From: Arthrobacter glacialis
GTDB lineage: Bacteria; Actinomycetota; Actinomycetes; Actinomycetales; Micrococcaceae
Assembly (NCBI RefSeq): GCF_002909445.1
Contig: NZ_PPXC01000014.1
Location: 1 to 64,000 of the forward strand
Direction of reading: 5' to 3'
DNA length: 64,000 bases
Below the pieces are notes generated by a model. That model was given only the letters and a program-made list of their open reading frames with translations, searched no databases and was not told the DNA's origin. Positions 35,770 through 44,575 of the stretch are shown piece after piece (position 1 is the first letter of the stretch; every line of letters begins with the position of its first letter). The position numbers and the translations under genes are program-made.

Positions 35770-36528
35770 TCAGTGAGATCGGGCCGGCCGGGTCCAGGCG
35801 CCCCGGCAGCCCAGCCACAAAGTGGCGGCCGCTGCACTGGAAGTGACCAAGAGCAGGGAGACCAAGACCAGCAGTTGGATGAGGCCGGCGTCCAGGGGAG
35901 TGGCGCCGCCTATGATCATGCCCACAAAAGCACCCGGCAACGTGACAAGCCCTGCCGTCCGGGTTTGGTCCAAACTGGGCAACACAGCCTCTCCGGCGAC
36001 TGGTTTGGCCACCAGGGCACGGGCTGCGTGCCACTCGAAACCCAGCGCAACGGCCGCCTCCACCTCACCGTGCCGAAGGACCAGTTCGTCACGGATCCGC
36101 CGCCCACTGAGGGTCACCGTGGACATGGCACCGCCAATTTGTTGGCCCAGGATGGCAATGATGGCCAGCGCATTGAACGGCAGCACGCCAACGGCAAACA
36201 TCAGCGCCGCCGGTGGAATCACCCCTACTGCCAAGGGAATCGCGGCCATCCACCACCGCCCGTCGGCAGCAACCCGCCGCCCCGAAGTCCAGACAGCAAC
36301 GAGAAACATGAGGGCAACGAACGCAAAAGCCCACGCACCCGCGTTGGATAACCACGCGATCACCAGTGCCACGGCAGCCAGCTGAACCAGGGCCCGAACG
36401 CCGGCAACGAGCATCTGGGCGGGGGAGCGGTCCAGCGCCGTGCGCCAAAGAACCGCGGCTAGAAGCAGGAAAACCGCCAACAGAACCCACGTGCTGGGGC
36501 CCAGCCGCAAAAGGGTTGAATTGTCCAC
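35770..36528 (-). CDS. FetB-like (UPF0014) ABC permease
   Basis: Membrane protein of 252 aa with seven or so hydrophobic helices and the UPF0014 core: ILGQQIGGAMSTVTLSGRRIRDEL and SLDQTRTAGLVTLPGAFVGMIIGGATPLDAGLIQLLV. In E. coli FetB pairs with the ATPase FetA for iron export; no ATPase gene is seen next to it here, so a partner elsewhere is needed. The GTG at 36528 is preferred over a TTG further upstream since GATAAT lies 7 nt before it. Confidence 0.82.
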   Translation of the reverse strand: MDNSTLLRLGPSTWVLLAVFLLLAAVLWRTALDRSPAQMLVAGVRALVQLAAVALVIAWLSNAGAWAFAFVALMFLVAVWTSGRRVAADGRWWMAAIPLAVGVIPPAALMFAVGVLPFNALAIIAILGQQIGGAMSTVTLSGRRIRDELVLRHGEVEAAVALGFEWHAARALVAKPVAGEAVLPSLDQTRTAGLVTLPGAFVGMIIGGATPLDAGLIQLLVLVSLLLVTSSAAAATLWLGCRGAWTRPARSH

Positions 36529-36535
36529 AAACGCA

Positions 36536-36541
36536 ATTATC
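36536..36541 (-). promoter_or_regulatory. -10 element of a leaderless promoter for the FetB-like gene
   Basis: On the minus strand GATAAT is followed by 7 nt and GTG. It also supports the chosen start codon. Confidence 0.4.
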
Positions 36542-36774
36542 GCCGTCGAACACGGGTTTTGCGCTCCATGGCCCAAGCAACTAGACTAAATGGGCATGTC
36601 ATGCGTGGATTCGAGTGGTTACAACCGCAAAGAAATTACTCATGATGTGCATGAATTATCCGCAGGAACCCCTGCAACCATAATAATTCCGGACCCTGTC
36701 CAGCAAGACGCGCCCCATGCGTGCATTTGCTAGGGTTCGGCGAAACCAACTATCCACATCGGAGCCCCTACTAC

Positions 36775-38256
36775 ATGACCATCACGACCCCCGAGAAGAC
36801 TAGTACCACTCCCGTTGTTGCCATCAACGACATTGGTACTGCTGAAGAATTCCTCGCCGCAGTAGATGCAACCATCAAGTACTTCAACGACGGAGACCTC
36901 GTCGAAGGTATCGTTGTTAAGGTTGATCGCGACGAAGTTCTGCTCGACATCGGTTACAAGACCGAAGGCGTCATCCCCTCCCGCGAGCTTTCCATCAAGC
37001 ACGACGTTGATCCCGGAGACGTTGTCTCCGTTGGCGATCAGGTTGAAGCTTTGGTCCTCACGAAGGAAGACAAAGAAGGCCGTCTGATTCTCTCCAAGAA
37101 GCGCGCACAGTACGAGCGCGCCTGGGGCGACATCGAGAAGGTCAAGGAAGAAGATGGTGTCGTTACCGGTACCGTCATCGAGGTGGTCAAGGGTGGTCTT
37201 ATCCTCGACATCGGCCTGCGCGGCTTCTTGCCCGCATCGCTGGTCGAGATGCGCCGTGTGCGCGACCTGGCTCCCTACATCGGTCAGCAGATCGAAGCCA
37301 AGATCATCGAGCTGGACAAGAACCGCAACAACGTTGTTCTGTCCCGCCGTGCCTGGCTCGAGCAGACCCAGTCCGAGGTTCGCTCCACGTTCCTCAACAA
37401 GCTGGAAAAGGGCCAGGTTCGTCCCGGCGTTGTTTCCTCCATCGTCAACTTCGGTGCATTCGTGGACCTTGGCGGCGTAGACGGTCTCGTTCACGTTTCC
37501 GAGCTGTCCTGGAAGCACATCGACCACCCGTCCGAGGTTGTCGAAGTTGGCCAGGAAGTCACCGTCGAGGTTCTCGAAGTGGATCTGGACCGCGAGCGTG
37601 TTTCGCTCTCGCTCAAGGCTACGCAGGAAGACCCGTGGCAGACCTTCGCCCGCACCCACGCCCTCGGGCAGGTTGTACCGGGTAAGGTCACCAAGCTGGT
37701 TCCGTTCGGCGCGTTCGTTCGCGTTGAAGACGGCATCGAAGGCTTGGTTCACATCTCCGAGCTGGCAGTTCGCCACGTTGAGCTGGCCGAGCAGGTTGTC
37801 TCCGTTGGTGACGAGCTGTTCGTCAAGGTCATCGACATCGACCTGGAACGCCGCCGCATCTCACTGTCCCTCAAGCAGGCCAACGAGGGTGTTGACGTCG
37901 ACTCCACCGAGTTCGACCCCGCACTCTACGGCATGGTTGCTGAGTACGACGAAGAGGGCAACTACAAGTACCCGGAGGGCTTCGATTCCGAGTCCAACGA
38001 GTGGCTTGAAGGCTACGAGTCCCAGCGCGCCGTTTGGGAGCAGCAGTACGCTGACGCCCAGACTCGCTGGGAAGCACACAAGAAGCAGGTTGCTGAGCAC
38101 GCCGCAGAAGATGCAGCTGCCGATGGCGCCGGTGAAGGTGGCGAGTCCGCAGGGACTTCCTACTCCTCCGAGCCTGCTGCAGCCGACGCCGGTGCCGGCA
38201 CCTTGGCTTCTGATGAAGCCCTCGCCGCACTGCGCGAAAAGCTGACCGGAAACTAA
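36775..38256 (+). CDS. rpsA: 30S ribosomal protein S1
   Basis: Protein of 493 aa with four S1/OB domains: EGIVVKVDRDEVLLDIGYKTEG (about 45-105), VTGTVIEVVKGGLILDIG (130-195), RPGVVSSIVNFGAFVDLGGVDG (215-285) and VPGKVTKLVPFGAFVRVEDGIEG (300-370), followed by an acidic, Ala-rich tail. This four-domain form with tail is usual in actinobacteria. It binds mRNA during initiation. The ATG at 36775 (MTITTPEKTS) has GGAG about 10 nt upstream. Codon use is strongly biased to C-ending codons and to GTT/GAC, as expected for a highly expressed gene. Confidence 0.97.
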   Translation: MTITTPEKTSTTPVVAINDIGTAEEFLAAVDATIKYFNDGDLVEGIVVKVDRDEVLLDIGYKTEGVIPSRELSIKHDVDPGDVVSVGDQVEALVLTKEDKEGRLILSKKRAQYERAWGDIEKVKEEDGVVTGTVIEVVKGGLILDIGLRGFLPASLVEMRRVRDLAPYIGQQIEAKIIELDKNRNNVVLSRRAWLEQTQSEVRSTFLNKLEKGQVRPGVVSSIVNFGAFVDLGGVDGLVHVSELSWKHIDHPSEVVEVGQEVTVEVLEVDLDRERVSLSLKATQEDPWQTFARTHALGQVVPGKVTKLVPFGAFVRVEDGIEGLVHISELAVRHVELAEQVVSVGDELFVKVIDIDLERRRISLSLKQANEGVDVDSTEFDPALYGMVAEYDEEGNYKYPEGFDSESNEWLEGYESQRAVWEQQYADAQTRWEAHKKQVAEHAAEDAAADGAGEGGESAGTSYSSEPAAADAGAGTLASDEALAALREKLTGN

Positions 38257-38290
38257 TTTCCGCTAAGCATTTCACTCGCTTAGGTGAATA

Positions 38291-38328
38291 AAAGGCGGGT
38301 CCCCACTTTGGTGGGGGCCCGCCTTTTG
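38291..38328 (+). terminator. rpsA terminator
   Basis: A 16-bp stem (AAAGGCGGGTCCCCAC / GTGGGGGCCCGCCTTT) with one wobble pair and a 4-nt loop, ending in TTTT. It is close enough to the end of yigZ to serve that gene too. Confidence 0.92.
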
Positions 38329-38358
38329 CTGTGTCGGCAAGTCAGCAACTGGCTCGGC

Positions 38359-39090
38359 TTAGCGCGGCGAGTCCACCCAGTCAGTGCCAACAACACTCAA
38401 ACGGGCGCTGCCAGCGGTGAGCGCGGCCAATCGTTCAACGGCGGCGATAATAACGTCCGTGTCGTCGGCCATGGCCAGCCCCACGTGAGTGTTCTCGGCG
38501 TCGTACGTATTGCCCGTCATGACGTACCCGGAGCTGCGTAGATCATTCTCCAGGCGGCCCGCCTGCGCGTGGGGAACCGCCACCGTAAACAGCCGCAGTC
38601 TGTTGCGCCGCACCAGGGGCGCGGCGTTGATGGCAGAGCTCACGGATTCGGAGTAGGCGCGGACCAGGCCGCCGGCGCCCAGCAGGATCCCGCCAAAATA
38701 GCGTACGACGACGGCGCACACGTCGCTGAGGTCGGCGGTACCGTCGCTGCCCGCGCCCGTTTCGGACGCGGCGCGGGTCTCGCGTTTCAGGAGGGCCTCC
38801 AGCATGGGGGTGCCGGCGGTGCCGGAGGGTTCGCCGTCGTCGTTGGAGCGTTGCACGCCACGGTCGGGGCCAATGACAAAGGCGCTGCAATGGTGCCGGG
38901 CGTCGTAAAACTCCCGCCGCAGCTCGGCCACCAGTTCCCGGGCGGCGGTCTCGTCCTCAACCCGGCGCAGCACTGTGATGAACCGTGAGCGTTTGATGCT
39001 CAGTTCGTGGCGGTAGTCCTGGCCGGCGGCGAAGGTGGTGTAACTGTCCGCGCCGGGAGTGGCCAACTGGGGTTCGGGTGTTTGGCTCAC
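38359..39090 (-). CDS. YigZ family protein (UPF0029/IMPACT)
   Basis: Protein of 243 aa with KRSRFI, HHCSAFVIG, NDDGEPSGTAGTPML and VVRYFGGILLGAGGLVRAY, the diagnostic YigZ/IMPACT series, and a C-terminal ferredoxin-like domain. The human relative IMPACT affects Gcn2 signalling; the bacterial role is unknown. Two starts are close: ATG at 39093 and GTG at 39090; the GTG lies exactly 6 nt after the -10 box TAGACT and is given. It diverges from coaE, with the two -10 boxes overlapping. Confidence 0.88.
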   Translation of the reverse strand: MSQTPEPQLATPGADSYTTFAAGQDYRHELSIKRSRFITVLRRVEDETAARELVAELRREFYDARHHCSAFVIGPDRGVQRSNDDGEPSGTAGTPMLEALLKRETRAASETGAGSDGTADLSDVCAVVVRYFGGILLGAGGLVRAYSESVSSAINAAPLVRRNRLRLFTVAVPHAQAGRLENDLRSSGYVMTGNTYDAENTHVGLAMADDTDVIIAAVERLAALTAGSARLSVVGTDWVDSPR

Positions 39091-39096
39091 CATTTC

Positions 39097-39106
39097 AGTC
39101 TAGTGT
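39097..39106. promoter_or_regulatory. Overlapping divergent -10 boxes of yigZ and coaE
   Basis: AGTCTAGTGT contains TAGACT on the minus strand (39102-39097, 6 nt before the yigZ GTG) and TAGTGT on the plus strand (39101-39106, 6 nt before the coaE ATG). The boxes share two base pairs. Confidence 0.6.
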
Positions 39107-39112
39107 GGAGAC

Positions 39113-40081
39113 ATGCTTTCCTTGGGACTCACCGGCGGCATTGCTGCCGGAAAATCGCTTCTGTCAACCCGTTTCCGTGAACTGGGCGCAGTGGTCATTG
39201 ACGCCGACCAGCTGGCCCGTGAGGTGGTGGCCCCCGGCACGCCGGGCCTGGCCCAGGTGGTGGCGCAGTTTGGCCAGAACTTCCTGCTGCCCGACGGTTC
39301 GCTGGACAGGCTCAAGCTCGGCTCATTGGTGTTTGCCGACCCATCCCAACGGCAGGCGCTCAACGCCATCATCCACCCGCGAGTCAGGGCCGCAGCGCAA
39401 TCAATGAAGGACCAAGCCGGCCCTGGTGCCATCGTGGTCCAAGACATCCCGCTGCTCGTGGAGACGGGGCAGGGAGCCGCTTTCCATCTGGTGGTGGTGG
39501 TCCAGGCCTCCGCCGAGACCAGGGTGGCACGCATGATGGCCACCAGGGGCATGTCCAGGGAGGATGCGCAGGCCCGGATGGATGCGCAGGCCAGCGACGC
39601 CGAACGGGCGGCGGCCGCCGACGTGGTCATTGCCAATGACGGCGATCCCCAGCAGGCCATCGCTGCCCTTGATGCATTGTGGCATGGCAGGCTGCTGCCC
39701 TTTGCGGCGAATCTTGCTGACGGCCAGCCAGCAGCCGGGCCGCTGACGCCCCAAAATGTTCCGGCCGATCCCCGCTGGCCGGTCCAGGCGGCGCGCTTGG
39801 CGGCACGGGTGAAGACGGCCGTAGGAGAGCTGGCCGTGAGCGTTGACCACATAGGCGCAACGTCCGTTCCGGGACAGCCGGCCCCGGATGTTTTGGAACT
39901 GCAAGTTCAGGTGCGCACTGCAGAGGACCTGCTGGCCGCCATGGCGCCCCTGGCTGCTGCGGGATTTCCCCTGTCCGGGCGGACCAGCGGGGGAGGGTCG
40001 CTGCATGTTTCGGCAGATCCCGGCAGGGCAGCCACTGTGACTGCCCTGGCACAGGCCCCGGCGCAGCACTCCACTGGCTAA
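39113..40081 (+). CDS. coaE: Dephospho-CoA kinase with GrpB/UPF0157-like C-terminal domain
   Basis: Residues about 1-200 form dephospho-CoA kinase: P-loop GLTGGIAAGKS (5-15), DADQLAREVVAPGTPGL and DIPLLVETG. From about 220 to 322 is a GrpB/UPF0157-like segment (SVDHIGATSVPGQPAPDVLELQV), an extension also known in mycobacterial CoaE, where it is linked to solubility or regulation. The enzyme phosphorylates dephospho-CoA at the 3' position, the last step of CoA synthesis. The start is leaderless. A strong hairpin follows. Confidence 0.93.
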   Translation: MLSLGLTGGIAAGKSLLSTRFRELGAVVIDADQLAREVVAPGTPGLAQVVAQFGQNFLLPDGSLDRLKLGSLVFADPSQRQALNAIIHPRVRAAAQSMKDQAGPGAIVVQDIPLLVETGQGAAFHLVVVVQASAETRVARMMATRGMSREDAQARMDAQASDAERAAAADVVIANDGDPQQAIAALDALWHGRLLPFAANLADGQPAAGPLTPQNVPADPRWPVQAARLAARVKTAVGELAVSVDHIGATSVPGQPAPDVLELQVQVRTAEDLLAAMAPLAAAGFPLSGRTSGGGSLHVSADPGRAATVTALAQAPAQHSTG

Positions 40082-40097
40082 GAAAGGCTTAAACGCT

Positions 40098-40129
40098 GCG
40101 GGCCCCTTCCGTCCTGGGAAGGGGCCCGC
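40098..40129. terminator. Bidirectional hairpin between coaE and the DUF4190 gene
   Basis: A 13-bp perfect stem (GCGGGCCCCTTCC / GGAAGGGGCCCGC) with a 6-nt loop, without a T tract, in a convergent gap. Confidence 0.8.
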
Positions 40130-40145
40130 TGTCTATATGCAGTGC

Positions 40146-40490
40146 CTAGTACGTGGTGGTCATGGTGCCGCTGTTGACCAAGGCAATGATGGCAATGATG
40201 TAGATGATGATGCCGATGACACCGAGGATGGTGAAGATCCAGCCCAGGATGACGCCAACGTTGGCCGGAGTGTTGGTGAAGCCGGCCTCGGTGGACTTCT
40301 TCTTGGCGATGATGGACACAATCAGTCCTGCCAGGGAGAAGACAAAGCACAGGACCAGGCCGATGATACCCAAGGTCTTGCCCGGATCTTCGGCGGGGGC
40401 TCCATACGGTGCGGTTCCGTAGGCGGGCTGGCCGTACTGCTGGGGCTGCTGGCCGTAGGAATTCTTTTCTTCGGGGTTGTTCTGCGTCAT
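40146..40490 (-). CDS. DUF4190-type small membrane protein
   Basis: Protein of 114 aa. About 35 residues rich in Gln, Tyr, Gly and Pro (QQPQQYGQPAYGTAPYG) precede two membrane helices (TLGIIGLVLCFVFSLAGLIVSII and VGVILGWIFTILGVIGIIIYII) with a short KKKSTEAG loop. This is the DUF4190 layout, common in actinobacteria, function unknown. GAGAGGA lies a few nt before the ATG. Confidence 0.85.
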   Translation of the reverse strand: MTQNNPEEKNSYGQQPQQYGQPAYGTAPYGAPAEDPGKTLGIIGLVLCFVFSLAGLIVSIIAKKKSTEAGFTNTPANVGVILGWIFTILGVIGIIIYIIAIIALVNSGTMTTTY

Positions 40491-40626
40491 GATGTCCTCT
40501 CAAGGGCGAATGATGTGACTAACTGATAATAGTTTTGCACGGGGTGAGGCAATTACCGTGCATGTTTCATGGGGAGTCCTACCCATGACTTATTTCACTA
40601 CGTGCCCGTACCGCCACCAACAGGGG

Positions 40627-40632
40627 TAGCGT
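40627..40632 (+). promoter_or_regulatory. -10 element of a leaderless promoter for uvrB
   Basis: TAGCGT is followed by 7 nt and the ATG at 40640. No LexA-type box is seen between 40491 and 40639. Confidence 0.5.
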
Positions 40633-40639
40633 TAAGACT

Positions 40640-42718
40640 ATGAGTCTTGCGCAAGAGATCAATCGTGTTGTGGCCCCCTTCGAAGTCATCAGTGAATTCC
40701 AGCCCGCCGGGGACCAGCCGGCCGCCATCAAGGAACTCACCGAACGCATCAACAATGGTGAAAAGGACGTGGTGTTGCTGGGTGCCACGGGAACGGGCAA
40801 GTCGGCCACCACGGCGTGGCTCATTGAACAGGTCCAGCGGCCCACCTTGGTTCTTGTGCAAAACAAGACCCTTGCGGCCCAGCTGGCCAACGAGTTCAGG
40901 GAACTGCTGCCCAACAACGCCGTGGAGTACTTTGTCTCCTACTACGACTACTACCAGCCTGAGGCGTACGTGCCGCAGTCAGACACCTTTATCGAGAAGG
41001 ATTCCTCTGTCAACGAGGAGGTGGAACGCCTGCGCCACTCCGCCACCAACGCGCTGTTGACCCGCAGGGATGTCATTGTGGTGGCCACCGTGTCCTGCAT
41101 CTACGGTTTGGGCACTCCGGAGGAGTATGTGGCCGGCATGGTTACCCTCACCCGAGGGGACCAGATGAACCGTGATGACCTGCTGCGCAAGTTCGTCAGT
41201 ATGCAGTACACGCGCAACGACATTGATTTCCACCGCGGCACCTTCCGGGTGCGCGGGGACACCGTGGAAATCATTCCCATGTATGAAGAGCAGGCCATCA
41301 GGGTGGAGTTCTTTGGTGACGAAGTAGAGAACATCTACACGCTGCATCCGCTCACGGGAGAAATCATCCGGGAGGAAAACGAGATGTACGTTTTCCCGGC
41401 GTCGCACTATGTTGCTGGCCCCGACCGCATGGCCCGGGCCGTGAAGCAGATCGAAGATGAACTGGCCAGCCGCACCAAGGAGCTGGAAAGCCAGAACAAA
41501 TTGCTGGAAGCCCAGCGGTTGCGCATGCGAACCACCTATGACCTGGAAATGATGGAGCAGATGGGCTTCTGCAACGGCATTGAAAACTATTCGCGGCACA
41601 TTGACGGCCGTGAACAGGGCAGCGCCCCGCACTGTCTGATCGACTACTTCCCGGACGACTTCCTCATGGTCATTGACGAATCGCACGTAACGGTGCCGCA
41701 GATTGGTGCCATGTATGAGGGCGACATGTCCCGCAAGCGCACACTCGTGGACCACGGATTCCGGCTGCCCTCAGCCATGGACAACCGGCCGCTGAAATGG
41801 GACGAGTTCCTGGAGCGCGTGGGCCAGACCGTGTACCTGTCGGCAACCCCTGGCAAATATGAGCTGGGCAAGTCGGACGGCTACGTTCAGCAGATCATCC
41901 GCCCCACGGGCCTGATTGACCCCGAGATCATTGTTAAACCGTCCCAGGACCAGATCAATGACCTGCTCGGTGAGATCCGCAAGCGTACAGCCAAGAACGA
42001 GCGTGTTCTGGTCACCACCTTGACCAAGCGCATGTCCGAGGATTTGACCGACTATCTCCTGGGCAACGGCATCAAGGTTGAGTATCTGCACTCGGATGTT
42101 GACACGTTGCGCCGGGTGGAGTTGCTGCGTGAGCTGCGGATGGGTGTTTTTGATGTGCTGGTGGGCATCAACCTGTTGCGGGAAGGTTTGGACCTGCCCG
42201 AGGTGTCCCTGGTGAGTATCCTTGACGCGGACAAGGAAGGCTTCCTGCGCTCCTCCACGTCATTGATCCAGACCATTGGACGTGCCGCCCGCAACGTGTC
42301 CGGTGAGGTCCACATGTATGCGGACAGGGTCACGGCATCCATGCAGTTCGCCATTGACGAGACCAACAGGCGCCGGGAAATTCAGGTCGCCTACAACACC
42401 AAGCACGGCATTGATCCGCAGCCGTTGCGGAAAAAGATTGCCGACATCACCGACCAGCTGGCGCGTGAAGATGCCGACACGGCCGCCCTGTTGGAGGAGG
42501 CGCGGCTCAAAAAAGCCGGGGCCGGCAAGAAGGCTGTCCGCAAGGACGGGCTCGCTTCCCGCCCCGCAGCCGAGCTGATCAGCCTCATCGAAGAGTTGAC
42601 GGCGCAGATGCACGGCGCGGCCGCCGACCTCCACTTTGAACTGGCAGCCCGCTTGCGTGACGAGGTGGGGGACCTGAAGAAGGAACTTCGCCAAATGCGC
42701 GAGGCCGGCCACGCCTAA
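40640..42718 (+). CDS. uvrB: Excinuclease ABC subunit UvrB
   Basis: Protein of 692 aa with Walker [12 protein letters not shown] (48-58), the beta-hairpin region [21 protein letters not shown], helicase motif DESHVT and [16 protein letters not shown] and the C-terminal UvrC-interacting domain ([28 protein letters not shown]). It verifies damage after UvrA loading and recruits UvrC for the dual incision. It follows coaE as in other actinobacteria. The start is leaderless-type. Confidence 0.98.
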   Translation: MSLAQEINRVVAPFEVISEFQPAGDQPAAIKELTERINNGEKDVVLLGATGTGKSATTAWLIEQVQRPTLVLVQNKTLAAQLANEFRELLPNNAVEYFVSYYDYYQPEAYVPQSDTFIEKDSSVNEEVERLRHSATNALLTRRDVIVVATVSCIYGLGTPEEYVAGMVTLTRGDQMNRDDLLRKFVSMQYTRNDIDFHRGTFRVRGDTVEIIPMYEEQAIRVEFFGDEVENIYTLHPLTGEIIREENEMYVFPASHYVAGPDRMARAVKQIEDELASRTKELESQNKLLEAQRLRMRTTYDLEMMEQMGFCNGIENYSRHIDGREQGSAPHCLIDYFPDDFLMVIDESHVTVPQIGAMYEGDMSRKRTLVDHGFRLPSAMDNRPLKWDEFLERVGQTVYLSATPGKYELGKSDGYVQQIIRPTGLIDPEIIVKPSQDQINDLLGEIRKRTAKNERVLVTTLTKRMSEDLTDYLLGNGIKVEYLHSDVDTLRRVELLRELRMGVFDVLVGINLLREGLDLPEVSLVSILDADKEGFLRSSTSLIQTIGRAARNVSGEVHMYADRVTASMQFAIDETNRRREIQVAYNTKHGIDPQPLRKKIADITDQLAREDADTAALLEEARLKKAGAGKKAVRKDGLASRPAAELISLIEELTAQMHGAAADLHFELAARLRDEVGDLKKELRQMREAGHA

Positions 42719-42752
42719 GCAGTAGCAACCGGTGGCGGAGAGCGAAAAGCCT

Positions 42753-44045
42753 TTACGCTTGCGGGCCACGCACCAAGGCGAGAAGCTTCGCGAAGATGCC
42801 CTCGCCGTCGTCGGCTATGCCGTCATGGTGGAACTGGGCTGACTCCCAGACCTGCAAACCCTTGACGGAGGCAGCCGTGGCCAGCGAGATTTCCCGGTCC
42901 ACATAGATGTCGTTCGTGTAGACGGCGGCCGCCACCGGCACGGTGTTGTTAGACAGTTGCTCCCGGGAGTACAACCGGCCCCAACCCTCGATGCGCTGCG
43001 CCAGCACCTCGGCAAGCTCGCCCAGGGGGACCAAGGCTGGGTCCTGCTCGAAGTACCAGGGGTACACAGCTTCGCCGGTGAGCAGGGGCTCAGCCACGTC
43101 CGGGTGGAAGTCGGGGTGCTCGCCCAGAACCCTTGCGGCGGCCCAATCACTGGCTTCATCCTGAACGTAGATGGACTCATGCATGAGCGCGTACAGTGGC
43201 TGGCTAGCGCGGCTGACCTGCGCGGATACTTGGGCCAGGAAATTATCGGAGAGCCGTTCCCCATCCACCGTGGGCACGAAGGCGTCCTCGAGCAGATAGT
43301 GCAGGCCGTCAAAGCGTGTGTTGCCGCCCAGGTAGTTACCCAGCATCTGCACCCGTTCCGGGGTGAGCCGCTCGCCCGTGGGCAGGTACTCGGACACGGC
43401 CACCACGTGGCGCATGATCCGGGTGACTACGGCCCGGTCCTGCGGATACTTGGCGAAGTACTCGGCGTTGCGGCGGCGCAAACGCTCAAAGGTAGCCTGA
43501 TATACCTGATCGGCCGGCCCATCCAGGGGGCCCAGACCGCCCGCGATGAGGGCTTCCTTCACGCCGTCGGGGGCGAAAGAAAGGTATGTCAGCGCGCAAA
43601 AGCCGCCATAGCTTTGGCCAAACAGGCTCCACGGCCCGGAACCCAGCGCTGCACGAATCAGCTCGGCATCGGCGACGATGTCCGTGGCCCGGAAGTGGGC
43701 CAGGTAGTCGGCCTGGGCGGCAACATCTCCGACTAAAGGGAGTGTTTGCCGCGTAGCCGGGGTGGACAGGCCCGTGCCGCGCTGGTCAAGCATCAACACG
43801 CGGAAGTGCTTGGTGGCCTCGGCCAGCCAGCCACCCAGGGCCGTGGGCCTGTTGCCACGCCCGCCCGGTCCGCCCTGCAGGAACAGCAGCCAGGGCAGTT
43901 CTTCCGACTTCACCCGGTCGTCACTGAGTTCCCGGGCAAAGAGTTCAATGCTTGGACCCGATGGGTTGGCGTGGTCCACAGGTGCCGTAAACCAGTGGTC
44001 GCGGATGCGCACGCCTCGGATGGAGTAAGGCTCAGCGGCGGTCAT
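42753..44045 (-). CDS. Proline iminopeptidase-like alpha/beta hydrolase (S33)
   Basis: Peptidase of 430 aa: oxyanion motif LLFLQGGPGGRGNRP, VLMLDQRGTGLST, and the nucleophile elbow GQSYGG with a lid domain after it. The C-terminal half has AAAVYTNDIYVD and QFHHDGI, the likely Asp and His of the triad. These match prolyl aminopeptidases of the long actinobacterial type, releasing N-terminal proline from peptides. Its ATG overlaps the stop of the upstream GNAT gene by 4 nt, so the two are coupled. Confidence 0.88.
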   Translation of the reverse strand: MTAAEPYSIRGVRIRDHWFTAPVDHANPSGPSIELFARELSDDRVKSEELPWLLFLQGGPGGRGNRPTALGGWLAEATKHFRVLMLDQRGTGLSTPATRQTLPLVGDVAAQADYLAHFRATDIVADAELIRAALGSGPWSLFGQSYGGFCALTYLSFAPDGVKEALIAGGLGPLDGPADQVYQATFERLRRRNAEYFAKYPQDRAVVTRIMRHVVAVSEYLPTGERLTPERVQMLGNYLGGNTRFDGLHYLLEDAFVPTVDGERLSDNFLAQVSAQVSRASQPLYALMHESIYVQDEASDWAAARVLGEHPDFHPDVAEPLLTGEAVYPWYFEQDPALVPLGELAEVLAQRIEGWGRLYSREQLSNNTVPVAAAVYTNDIYVDREISLATAASVKGLQVWESAQFHHDGIADDGEGIFAKLLALVRGPQA

Positions 44046-44554
44046 GCCTGCACCTGCGCCGGCACCAGCTGCGCCTCACCGAAGGCGTCCAATTCGGGAC
44101 CGTCCAGCCGGAAGACGTGCCAGCCGTCCATCGGCGTCGCGCCCAGGGACTTGTAGAAGTTGATGGCAGGTGCATTCCAATCCAGCACGCTCCACTCAAC
44201 CCTGGCGTAGCCGCGCTCCACAGCAATCTGGGCCAGGGTTCGCAGCAGCGCCTTGCCGTGGCCGCCGCCGCGGGTCCCCGGGCGCACATACAAATCCTCG
44301 AGGTGGATGCCCAGGGTGCCCTCCCACGTGGAGTAGTTCAGGAACCACAGGGCGAAGCCAACAATGGGTTCGCCGGGCGTCTCGGAATCCACCACGTGCG
44401 CAAAGATCTGCGGATTACTGCCAAAGAGGTTGGCGTGCAGCATCTCCACGGTGTTCTTTACAGCATCCGGCTCTTTTTCATAAACAGCCAGATCGTGAAT
44501 CATGCCAAGGATTGCGGGGACATCGGAGGGCGCAGCTGTGCGTATCAAACTCAT
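44042..44554 (-). CDS. GNAT acetyltransferase (diamine N-acetyltransferase-like)
   Basis: Protein of 170 aa: MIHDLAVYEKEPD, LEDLYVRPGTRGGGHGKALL (acetyl-CoA loop Q/RxxGxG/A as RGGGHG) and WSVLDWNAPAINFYKSLGA, as in the spermidine/spermine N1-acetyltransferase (SAT1)-like subgroup. A polyamine or amino-acid amine is the likely substrate. The start at 44554 has a -10 box 6 nt upstream. It is the first gene of a pair with the peptidase. Confidence 0.85.
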   Translation of the reverse strand: MSLIRTAAPSDVPAILGMIHDLAVYEKEPDAVKNTVEMLHANLFGSNPQIFAHVVDSETPGEPIVGFALWFLNYSTWEGTLGIHLEDLYVRPGTRGGGHGKALLRTLAQIAVERGYARVEWSVLDWNAPAINFYKSLGATPMDGWHVFRLDGPELDAFGEAQLVPAQVQA

Positions 44555-44560
44555 GCATTG

Positions 44561-44566
44561 AGCTTA
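44561..44566 (-). promoter_or_regulatory. -10 element of a leaderless promoter for the GNAT gene
   Basis: TAAGCT on the minus strand is followed by 6 nt and the ATG. It lies only a few nt beyond the stop codon of the upstream helicase gene. Confidence 0.5.
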
Positions 44567-44575
44567 GCGCGCACC

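Noticed and set aside
36529-36576. TTG start for the FetB-like permease
   Set aside because: No ribosome site, rare start codon, and a GTG at 36528 fits a -10 box and the family length.
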